Part shown: piece by piece, positions 6,916 to 14,273 of the stretch
How the letters are laid out: each line of letters begins with the position of its first letter
How positions within the stretch are numbered: position 1 is the stretch's first letter
Origin: CAYLNK01 sp964384675
GTDB taxonomy: Bacteria > Acidobacteriota > Thermoanaerobaculia > UBA5066
Assembly: GCA_964384675.1 (NCBI GenBank)
Contig: CAYLNK010000157.1
Coordinates: forward strand, 1 to 14,273
Length of the DNA stretch: 14,273 nt
Direction: 5' to 3'
Program-made: the position numbers and the translations under genes
The notes under the pieces: model-generated
Seen by the model: the letters and a program-made list of their open reading frames with translations, nothing else
Databases searched by the model: none
What the model was told of the DNA's origin: nothing

Positions 6916-9354
6916 ATGACGAAGGTCGGCTCGGACGGGTCGGCGAGCCCCGGCACCCTCCTCGCGTTCGGTCTCGTGACGGGCTCGGTGCTGGCCGCTC
7001 AGCTCGCGCTCACCCGCTTCCTGGCGTCGACCGTCGGCTACTACTTCGCGTTCGTCCTCATCTCCCTGGCCATGCTCGGCCTGGCCTTCGGGTCGCTGGC
7101 CACGTACCTCGGTCTCCGCTCGCTCTCCCCCGATCAGAAGACCGTGGCGGCGGCCTGGGGCAGCCTCGCCGCGGCGGTCTGCCTGCACGTGGGGCTCCTG
7201 GAAGCCGTGAGCCTCTACCAGGGGGTCAAGCGGATCGAGGACGGGGCTCTCGCGTCGTTCGCGTCCCTGCTCCTCCTCTTCCTGGCCGTGCTCCCGTTCT
7301 TCCTGCTGACCGGGGTCGTGGTGTCGCTCCTCCTCGCCACGTCCGGCCGGCGCTTCGCGATGCTGTACGGCATCGACCTGGCTTCGGCCGCCGCCGGGTG
7401 CGTCGTGGCGCTCCTCCTCCTCGAGGCCGGGAGTCCGTCCCGGCTCCTCTTCTGCGTGATCGCTCCTCTCCTCGCGGGTGCCGCCGCGCTCTTCGCTCTC
7501 GGCGCCTCGCGGCTCCGCCTCGCGGGCGGCTCGGTGGCGACGATGCTCGTCCTCCTCGTGTTCGGGTACCGGCTCACGTCCTTCGAGCCGGTGGGGAGCC
7601 CGCGTCCCGTCGGCCTGATCGGCAGGGTCCGGACCCATTCGCTCTGGAACTCGTTCTCGAACCTCTCGATCGGGCCCGCCCGCTTCCTCTCCTGGGGACT
7701 CTCACCCCGGTACGACGGGCCCCGCCTCCCAATGATGACGATCCTCATCGACGGCATCGGCGCGTCGCAGATCGTCAAGTGGGACGGGCAGGCGGCGAGC
7801 CTGGCCTCGTACGACTACCTCCGGCAGGACCTGAACGCGCTGGCCCACCTCCTCCTGCCGGACGACGCCCGGCAGCTCGTCGTCGGACCCGGAGGGGGCG
7901 TCGACATCCTGCAGGCGAAGGTGCACGGCCGACGGGACCTCACGCTCGTCGAGATCAACCCCCTGATGGTGGAAGCGGTGAACACCGTGGTCGGGGAGTT
8001 CTCGGGCCGGCCGTACTTCCAGCCGGGGGTGACCCTGCACGTCGAGAACGGCCGGACCTTCCTCCGGCGGACCCACGACCGCTGGGACCTGATCTCCCTC
8101 ACCTGGGTCGACTCGGGGGGAAACGTGACCGCCCTCTCGGCGAGCGAGAACTTCCTCTACACCGTGGAGGCGTACCAGGACACCCTGGCGCGCCTCACGG
8201 ATCGCGGCTACTTCGCGTTCATGCGCGCGCTCGGCCTTCCGGGCTCGGGGGACGCGTCGATGGACACGCTCCGGGGGATCTCGGTGACGGCGGAGGCGCT
8301 CCGGCGGCAGGGGGCCGCGAGCCCGGGCAAGCACGTCCTCGTCGCCGGGGTGGAGAGCCCGTTCTTCGGCAACCGGGGGATGTGCTACGTGCTGGTGAAG
8401 CGCACCGAGTTCACGGCGGCGGAGGTCGCGACGGCGCGCGACTTCCTGTCGCGGAACGGTTTCTCGGCGATCCACCTGCCCGACGGCTCCGCGCGCGTCG
8501 AGGACCTTCCGCAGCACTGGCGCAAGCGCGCGGCGCTCGTGACGGAGATCCTGACGAGGCCCGACCCCCGCGGTCTCTACGGCGACGCCGACGTCGACAT
8601 CTCCCCCACAACGGACGACCAGCCGTTCTACTTCATCGAGCGCGCGGGGCGGAACCGTCCGGCCGGGCAGGGGCTCCGGCTCCTGTACGGGTGCGCCGGG
8701 TTCCTCCTGGTCCTAGCCGTCGGCTTCCTGCTGATCCCGCTCGTGCCGACCTTCCGGAGGATGCCGGCCCTGACGCCTCCGGCCTGGGGCTTCCTCGCCT
8801 ACTGCTCCCTTCTCGGGGTGTCGTTCCTCCTGGTCGAGATGGAGCTGTTCCAGACGTTCGCTCTCGTCCTGGGGAGCCCGGCCTGGGCGCTGGGCCTGGT
8901 CCTGGCGTCGCTCCTCGTCTTCTCCGGCCTGGGCAGCCTGGTCTCGCCCCGGCTCACCTCGACCCGGCGCGGCATCGCCCTGACGTTCGCCGCCCTCGCG
9001 GCCGTCCTCGCCACGTTCGTTCTCGCCAAGGGCCCTCTGGTCGACGCGATCATCACGCTCGGCCTCGGTGGCCGGGTGGTGGCGACCCTTCTCTCGATCG
9101 CGCCGCTCGCGTTCCTGATGGGCGTGCCGATGGCGGCCGGCATGGGACTCGTGGGAGACCGGCCTCTCCTGCGCCTCTGGGGCTGGTCCCTGAACGGGGC
9201 GCTCTCGGTGGTGGCGAGCGTCGGGGCGCTGCTGATCGCGATCCACGCCGGCATCGCCGCCACGTTCGCCATCGGCCTCCTGGCGTACGTGGCCGCCGGA
9301 GGCCTGCTGCTCTTCGTCCAGGCGAACCGGGAGGCGCTGCCCGAGGAGTCCTAG
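6916..9354 (+). CDS. Membrane protein with spermidine-synthase-like SAM-binding domain between two helix bundles
   Basis: The 812-residue product has about seven hydrophobic helices (about 14-218), a soluble domain (about 225-580) and about seven more helices (about 588-802). The soluble domain is a spermidine-synthase-like Rossmann fold. IDGIGASQIVKWDG (278-291) matches the DGxxQ region, GPGGGVDI (324-331) the SAM loop, VEIN with Glu346 the ribose-binding acid, and VENGRTF (376-382) the adenine-side motif. The catalytic stretch that usually reads D-x-x-D-P is TWVDSGGNVTAL (396-407), and TTDDQPFYF (565-573) closes the domain. The C-terminal bundle contains LLVEMELFQ (638-646). Membrane-bound members of this superfamily exist widely, and few have known reactions; true polyamine synthesis is not implied. 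The start has no clear ribosome binding site. It ends four bases before the converging aldo/keto reductase gene. Confidence 0.88.
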   Translation: MTKVGSDGSASPGTLLAFGLVTGSVLAAQLALTRFLASTVGYYFAFVLISLAMLGLAFGSLATYLGLRSLSPDQKTVAAAWGSLAAAVCLHVGLLEAVSLYQGVKRIEDGALASFASLLLLFLAVLPFFLLTGVVVSLLLATSGRRFAMLYGIDLASAAAGCVVALLLLEAGSPSRLLFCVIAPLLAGAAALFALGASRLRLAGGSVATMLVLLVFGYRLTSFEPVGSPRPVGLIGRVRTHSLWNSFSNLSIGPARFLSWGLSPRYDGPRLPMMTILIDGIGASQIVKWDGQAASLASYDYLRQDLNALAHLLLPDDARQLVVGPGGGVDILQAKVHGRRDLTLVEINPLMVEAVNTVVGEFSGRPYFQPGVTLHVENGRTFLRRTHDRWDLISLTWVDSGGNVTALSASENFLYTVEAYQDTLARLTDRGYFAFMRALGLPGSGDASMDTLRGISVTAEALRRQGAASPGKHVLVAGVESPFFGNRGMCYVLVKRTEFTAAEVATARDFLSRNGFSAIHLPDGSARVEDLPQHWRKRAALVTEILTRPDPRGLYGDADVDISPTTDDQPFYFIERAGRNRPAGQGLRLLYGCAGFLLVLAVGFLLIPLVPTFRRMPALTPPAWGFLAYCSLLGVSFLLVEMELFQTFALVLGSPAWALGLVLASLLVFSGLGSLVSPRLTSTRRGIALTFAALAAVLATFVLAKGPLVDAIITLGLGGRVVATLLSIAPLAFLMGVPMAAGMGLVGDRPLLRLWGWSLNGALSVVASVGALLIAIHAGIAATFAIGLLAYVAAGGLLLFVQANREALPEES

Positions 9355-9375
9355 ACCCTCAGGCGAGGACCTCCT
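9344..9375. terminator. Possible shared hairpin at the convergent gene ends
   Basis: AGGAGTCCT (9344-9352) can pair with AGGACCTCCT (9366-9375) in nine base pairs with one bulged C at 9370 and a 13-base loop. It covers both stop codons (9352-9354 and 9361-9359) and would serve either direction. No T-run follows on either side, so it is not a classic intrinsic terminator. Confidence 0.35.
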
Positions 9376-10564
9376 GGGCGCGGCGCATGTGGGCCGCGAC
9401 GTCGACGCCGTTCGGGCACGCCGCGCTCGCCGGCGCGAAGTCGACGGTGTCGAGGCCGCGGGCGCTCTCGGGCAGCTTGCGGAAGAGGCTCCGCGCCTTC
9501 TCCGTCTCGCCGTAGACGTCGTGGTACATCACGTAGCGCATGGTGTCGCCGATCCGCGGCCCGGCCGGGATCGCCGCCCCGCAGATGTGGTCGCAGCCGT
9601 CGCACGCCATGGAGCGGGTGGCCGCCGCGTAGCGGTCGAGCGCCTTCCTCTCGTCCGAGGTCAGCGAGGTCTTGTCGAGCGCGGCGCCGATGTTCTCGCG
9701 CAGCTTCTCGAACGTGTCCATGTGCGAGACCGCGGCGGAGATCCGCTGGTCTTCCCAGACGGCCTTCAGCACCGCCTGGTACTTGTTCCACTTCCCCGTC
9801 TTCTCGAACTTCTGCCAGCCTTCGCGGATGCCGGCCTCGGAGCCCTGGGTCTTCATGGCGATGAGGCCGATGTTGGCCTTGTGCGCGGCGTCGATCGCGG
9901 CGTTCAGCTCCTTGTTGCCGTACTGCCGGAAGTTGTACCGGAACATGATCGACTCCACCCACGGCAGGCCCGCCGCCTTGTTCAGCAGCTCGGCCACGTT
10001 GCCGGCGTGGCAGGAGAAGCCGAAGTGGCGGATCTTCCCTTCCTTCTTCAGCTTCTCCACCAGCTTCGCGAGGTCGGCGCTCAGGTACGCCGGGTTCTCC
10101 AGCATGTGGAGGTAGTAGAGGTCGACGTATTCCGTCTGGAGCTTCCGGAGGCTCTGCTCCAGCGTCTTGCCGAAGCCGTCGACGTCGTGCTGGTCGCTCT
10201 TCGAGGTGATCCAGAGCTGCGACCGGTTGTTCGCCTTCTTGTGGAACGCTCCGACCGACGTCTCGCACTTGCCGCCCGCGTAGCAGTCCGCGGCGTCGAT
10301 GTAGTTCACCCCGAAACGGAGCGCCTCGGCGATCTTCGGGTCGAAGCGCGGGTCGAAGCCCATGCCGCCCCCCATCAGGAGGATCGGCACCGACTTGCCG
10401 GTCTTGCCCAGCGTGCGCCGCGGCACCTGCGGCAGCGCGGGCTCGTTGGTGGGCGCGGACAGCGCCGGGAGGGCGAGGCCCCCCAGCATCGCCGCCCCCG
10501 CGGTCGCGCCGCCCAGCCCGAAGAGGTCCCGCCGGGAGAGTCCGTTCTCGTCCTTCTTCGTCAC
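9359..10564 (-). CDS. Tat-exported aldo/keto reductase with C-terminal cysteine (Fe-S) motif
   Basis: The 401-residue product starts with GTG at 10564-10562, supported by AAGGAG seven bases upstream. SRRDLFG (10-16) plus a glycine/alanine-rich hydrophobic stretch (about 17-37) is a twin-arginine signal with a plausible cut near LSA at 36-38. Residues about 48-300 are an aldo/keto reductase barrel. The catalytic tetrad is present: Asp90 and Tyr95 in YIDAADCYAGG, Lys122 in TSKSD, and His153 in YYLHMLENP. The C-terminus adds CDGCDHIC (321-328) and ACPNGVDV (382-389), giving Cys321, 324, 328 and 383, which fit one 4Fe-4S cluster as in Fe-S-linked aldo/keto reductases. Export by Tat would allow folding and cofactor loading in the cytoplasm. 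It is the last gene of the operon, 13 bases behind the polyferredoxin gene. The substrate cannot be inferred. Confidence 0.92.
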   Translation of the reverse strand: MTKKDENGLSRRDLFGLGGATAGAAMLGGLALPALSAPTNEPALPQVPRRTLGKTGKSVPILLMGGGMGFDPRFDPKIAEALRFGVNYIDAADCYAGGKCETSVGAFHKKANNRSQLWITSKSDQHDVDGFGKTLEQSLRKLQTEYVDLYYLHMLENPAYLSADLAKLVEKLKKEGKIRHFGFSCHAGNVAELLNKAAGLPWVESIMFRYNFRQYGNKELNAAIDAAHKANIGLIAMKTQGSEAGIREGWQKFEKTGKWNKYQAVLKAVWEDQRISAAVSHMDTFEKLRENIGAALDKTSLTSDERKALDRYAAATRSMACDGCDHICGAAIPAGPRIGDTMRYVMYHDVYGETEKARSLFRKLPESARGLDTVDFAPASAACPNGVDVAAHMRRAQEVLA

Positions 10565-10571
10565 GCCTCGA

Positions 10572-10577
10572 CTCCTT
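10572..10577 (-). promoter_or_regulatory. Ribosome binding site of the aldo/keto reductase
   Basis: AAGGAG lies directly after the TGA of the polyferredoxin gene (10580-10578) and seven bases before the GTG start at 10564. It supports GTG as the start. Confidence 0.8.
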
Positions 10578-12319
10578 TCACGCCTGCTTCCTGCCGGTCA
10601 GGAGCAGGGTCCGCTCGTCCGATCTCGTCTCGCCGACCGCGGTCACGTAGACCGCGGCGTCGTCCACCACGGGACATTCCCGCTGACAGATCCCGCAGCC
10701 GATGCACAGCTCCGGCCGCATGTACGGCTTGTTGAGGGTCACTTCCTTGCCGTCCCACCGCTTGAAGACCTCGTCGTACGTCCCGATCGCCTTCGGCGTC
10801 ACCGGGCAGACCTCCTCGCAGACGACGCACGGCGTCTGCATCGCCCACGGGAGGCAGCGGCCCTGGTTGAAGAACGCCGTGCCGATCCGGATCGGTCCCT
10901 CTTCCTGGTGCTCGGCGAGGCCCAGCTTCTTCTCGATCGTGATCTTCTGGATGGCGCCGGTGGGACAGACCTCGCTGCAGAGGGTGCAGTTCAGCTGGCA
11001 GAAGCCGATGCCGAAGTCCATCACCGGGGTCCAGAGCCCCTCGAGGCCCGACTGCGAGAGCGTGGCCGGCTGGAGGACGTTCGTCGGGCAGACGTTGATG
11101 CACTGGTCGCACTTGATGCACCGCTCGAGGAACTCCGCTTCCGCGACGGATCCGGGCGGGCGGATCGCTTTCGGGCTGAAGCCCCTCTTGTTGACGGCCT
11201 TCGAGAGCCTGAGGAACGGGAACGCGATCACCCCGACCACGCTCGCGAAGATCCAGCGGCGGCGCGGGACGTCGGGGGTGCGGACCTCCACCTCGTGGTG
11301 CTTCGAGATCACCTTCCGTCCGAAGAGCGTCGCCGTGCCTTCCTTGACGTTCCCGAGGATCTGCTTCGCCACGCTCGGGAGCGGTGCCCGCTTGAACGAG
11401 AGCGCGTCCTCCGGGCAGTCGTCGATGCAGTTGAAGCAGACGAAGCACTCGCTCTTCCGGAGCGCGGCCTGGGGGTCGGAAGCCCCTTCGCAGCTCTTCA
11501 GGCAGAGGTTGCAGTCCGTGCACTTCGTCAGGTCCCGGTCGATCCGCCACACCGCGAAGCGGGAGAGCCAGCCGAGGAACGCCCCGAGCGGGCAGAGGAC
11601 CCGGCAGAAGAAGCGTGGGATGACGAGGTTCATCCCGACGAGCCCCAGGATCACCAGCCCGACGAGCCAGGCCGCCGCGAAGACGCGCGGATCGCGGCTC
11701 CCCGGCTTCCAGACGAGTGAGTGGAGGCCGGCTCCGACGCCGGTCGGCTCGAGCCTCGTCGCGAGCTCGACCAGGGCCACGTCGACGGCCGGTGCCACCG
11801 TCACGACGGTCGTGCGGGTCAGGAGGCAGATCGGGTCGAGGAGCCCGATCTGGAGCGACCCGAAGAGCGCCATGACCAGGAAGACGACGAGGATCAGGTA
11901 CTTCAGCTGGAAGAGGTAGCGGTAGCGGTTGCGGTCGAGGTTGTCCTTGTTGCTCCGGATGTTGAAGAGCCAGCCCACCACCTGGTGGAGCGTCCCGTAC
12001 GGACAGATCCAGTTGCAGAAGACGCGGCCCAGGAGGAGCGTCGGGATCAGGATGAAGAGCCCGCGCCAGAGCCAGCGGTAGACCGTGCGCGTGGAGAGCG
12101 CGGTCGCGAAGCCGACCAGCGGGTCCATCTCCAGGAAGAGCGACGCCGGATAGCCGCCGAGCCGCGAGAGCCACGTCACCCAGAGCAGGAACGCGAAGAG
12201 CGTGAAGAAGAAGCCCTGCGAGACGATCCGGATCGTCGTGATGCGGAGCGTCCGCGCGTACCACGGCGTGCCGTCCTTGTTCGGCTTCAGGGACGGCAAG
12301 GTCGGGAGCGGGATCGGGG

Positions 12320-12323
<4 letters not shown>
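10578..12323 (-). CDS. NapH-NapG-like membrane polyferredoxin (4Fe-4S electron carrier)
   Basis: The 581-residue protein reads as a NapH-like half joined to a NapG-like half. The first half has four likely helices (about 34-55, 86-104, 139-163 and 214-236) and two CxxxCP motifs, CNWICPYG (103-110) and CRVLCPLG (240-247). Two ferredoxin clusters follow: Cys268/271/274/278 and Cys293/296/299/303. A fifth hydrophobic segment (about 357-373) is preceded by PRRRW, resembling the twin-arginine signal of free-standing NapG. After it come Cys402/405/408/412, Cys442/446/449/453, Cys499/502/506 with Cys490 nearby, and Cys540/543/546/550. By analogy with NapGH it should pass electrons between the quinone pool or cytoplasm and periplasmic partners. 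The start overlaps the DUF362 stop, and AGGAGG lies ten bases upstream. NosR- or RdxA-like roles are alternatives, but no copper or nitrate genes are near. Confidence 0.9.
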
Positions 12324-13330
<1,007 letters not shown>

Positions 13331-13415
13331 GGGCGTTCCTCCCGTGACAGGGAGCTCTCCCCGGCTGTCGAGACTGAGTCTACGCTGGGATCGGACGATT
13401 GGTTTCGTCCCCGGG
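13331..13415 (-). promoter_or_regulatory. 85-base spacer between DUF6599-like and DUF362 genes
   Basis: This is the only gap of note inside the operon. It holds the DUF362 ribosome binding site and a TAGACT (13382-13377) that resembles a -10 element but has no matching -35. An internal promoter is possible but weakly supported. No terminator-like hairpin with a T-run is visible. Confidence 0.25.
13336..13343 (-). promoter_or_regulatory. Ribosome binding site deciding a TTG start
   Basis: GGGAGGAA ends five bases before the TTG at 13330. The reading frame immediately gives a Tat motif, so the TTG start is well supported although it is the rarest of the common starts. Confidence 0.7.
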
Positions 13416-14273
13416 TCACTCGTGCGCCGGATTCGGCGCCCCCGGCGGTGCGGCCCTCCCCGCGCCCGGCGGCAAGGCGGCGACCGCCGACGTCAGCTTC
13501 TCGAGCGCCTTCTCCGCCTCCTCCACCTTCGGAGCGCCGCGCACGCCGACGACGAAGGAGCCGGCGGTCGTGGTGCGTGAGAAGGTGCTCAGGTACCTGT
13601 CCCTGACCCAGGTGTCCGGACCTCGCTTCACCGCCTCGCCGTAGCCGAGGAACCCCTTCTCGAACTGCCCGGCGAGACCCTTGGCGGCCGCCGCGTCGGC
13701 GGCCGGCATCACGAAGAGCTCGGTGTCGTCCGCGAGGGTCCCGGAGTGGACACCCCTCGCGAACCCGAACGAGAAGGCGTTCTCCTCGGCGAAGGTGATC
13801 CGGTCGGGCGGGATGGCGAGCGCATCGCCGAAGAGGGCCTGCGACCACGGCCGCTCCCCTGCCGCCAGGCCCTTCATCAGCACGTCCCTCACGTGCTCCA
13901 GGGCCGCCTTCACCGGCGGCGTCTCGTCGGAGCCGATCAGCCGGACGAAGTGCTTCCCGCGCGCGAGGAAGAGGGCGTTCCGCGCGAGGTACCACGACGA
14001 CCCGTCGGCGTCCGTCGACGTGACGTCCGGCGGCTTCTCGCCCGTGTAGGCGCTGCGGGCGTTCTCGGGCGAGCCCATGTCGTACAGCTCCACGTCGACC
14101 AGGGTGCCGGGGGCCTTCGGGTCGGAGACGGAGACGAACGTGAGGGAGACGAACCCGCGCGAGAGGAAGAAGTCCGCGCGGCCGTCGATCTTCACGTAGA
14201 GGTTCGAGGCGTCGAAGCGCGAGACCGCGCCCTCGGTCCAGCCGGCGGGCGCCATCGCGGGGGGGAGCGCGCC
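13416..14273 (-). CDS. DUF6599-like protein, first gene of the visible operon (5' end outside the window)
   Basis: There are 285 open codons from the right edge to the TGA at 13418-13416. An ATG at 14255 could start a 279-residue protein. The frame stays open to the edge, the upstream residues ALPPA read on naturally into the family pattern, and no ribosome binding site is seen, so the true start and a probable signal peptide likely lie outside. Numbered from that Met, RFDASNLYVKIDGRADFFLS (13-32), VELYDMGSPENARSAYTGEK (55-74) and SSWYLARNALFLARGKHFVRL follow the pattern I recall for DUF6599 (ENLYEYINGAAE-like, vydm, then yfvRi). The C-terminus ends in an alanine/proline-rich tail (PPGAGRAAPPGAPNPAHE). 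Function is unknown. Position at the head of the redox operon suggests an exported partner. No membrane helix or cysteine motif is seen in the visible part. Confidence 0.75.
   Translation of the reverse strand, partial: GALPPAMAPAGWTEGAVSRFDASNLYVKIDGRADFFLSRGFVSLTFVSVSDPKAPGTLVDVELYDMGSPENARSAYTGEKPPDVTSTDADGSSWYLARNALFLARGKHFVRLIGSDETPPVKAALEHVRDVLMKGLAAGERPWSQALFGDALAIPPDRITFAEENAFSFGFARGVHSGTLADDTELFVMPAADAAAAKGLAGQFEKGFLGYGEAVKRGPDTWVRDRYLSTFSRTTTAGSFVVGVRGAPKVEEAEKALEKLTSAVAALPPGAGRAAPPGAPNPAHE

Noticed and set aside
6916..9354. Calling the membrane protein a polyamine-making spermidine synthase (speE)
   Set aside because: The catalytic loop is unlike that of characterised enzymes, no polyamine pathway genes are near, and membrane relatives are mostly uncharacterised.
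9352..9361. Readthrough fusion of the genes meeting at 9354/9359
   Set aside because: The genes lie on opposite strands and each has its own clean stop.
7398..9515. Plus-strand open frame of 705 codons within the membrane SAM-binding gene
   Set aside because: A shifted-frame shadow. It has no membrane helices or motifs, unlike the 812-residue frame.
9389..10735. Plus-strand open frame opposite the aldo/keto reductase
   Set aside because: Valine-, arginine- and leucine-rich antisense frame without recognisable domains. The minus strand has the full catalytic tetrad and Tat signal.
10561..12264. Minus-strand frame of 567 codons overlapping the polyferredoxin gene
   Set aside because: A shifted frame; all cysteine motifs belong to the 10578-12323 frame.

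Overview
The window is GC-rich DNA (roughly 70% G+C by eye), almost fully coding, from a bacterial chromosome. Two large FtsX/MacB-type permeases without an ATPase partner (ADOP family, characteristic of Acidobacteriota), Tat-exported redox proteins and a DUF6599-like protein point to a high-GC acidobacterium. This is inferred from gene content; there is no rRNA or other marker in the window. I see no tRNA, rRNA, CRISPR array, insertion sequence, transposase or phage gene, and no non-coding stretch over 300 bases.

Left part (1-6745): two ADOP permease genes lie on the minus strand. The first (1-2026) runs off the left edge; the second (4331-6745) is complete. Between them, on the plus strand, are two secreted alpha/beta-hydrolase genes joined to TPR-like helices (2194-3363 and 3379-4353). 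Their domain order is mirrored: hydrolase-TPR in the first, TPR-hydrolase in the second. Genes 1 and 2 diverge from a 167-base spacer, and the second hydrolase overlaps the second permease tail to tail by 23 bases.

Middle (6746-9354): a 170-base divergent spacer carries a promoter-like sequence so close to the permease ATG that its mRNA may be leaderless. On the other side is an 812-residue membrane protein with a spermidine-synthase-like Rossmann domain between two multi-helix bundles.

Right part (9359-14273): a minus-strand operon of four genes, read from the right edge: a DUF6599-like protein (5' end outside the window); a Tat-signal DUF362 protein starting at TTG; a NapH-NapG-like polyferredoxin of 581 residues with two CxxxCP motifs, about six 4Fe-4S motifs and an internal twin-arginine-like membrane segment; and a Tat-signal aldo/keto reductase with an extra C-terminal cysteine cluster. 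Spacings are 85 bases, a 4-base ATGA overlap, and 13 bases holding a strong ribosome binding site. The simplest reading is an envelope redox module in which the polyferredoxin moves electrons across the membrane to the exported proteins. Substrate and direction cannot be read from the sequence. This operon is the best candidate here for an undescribed system.
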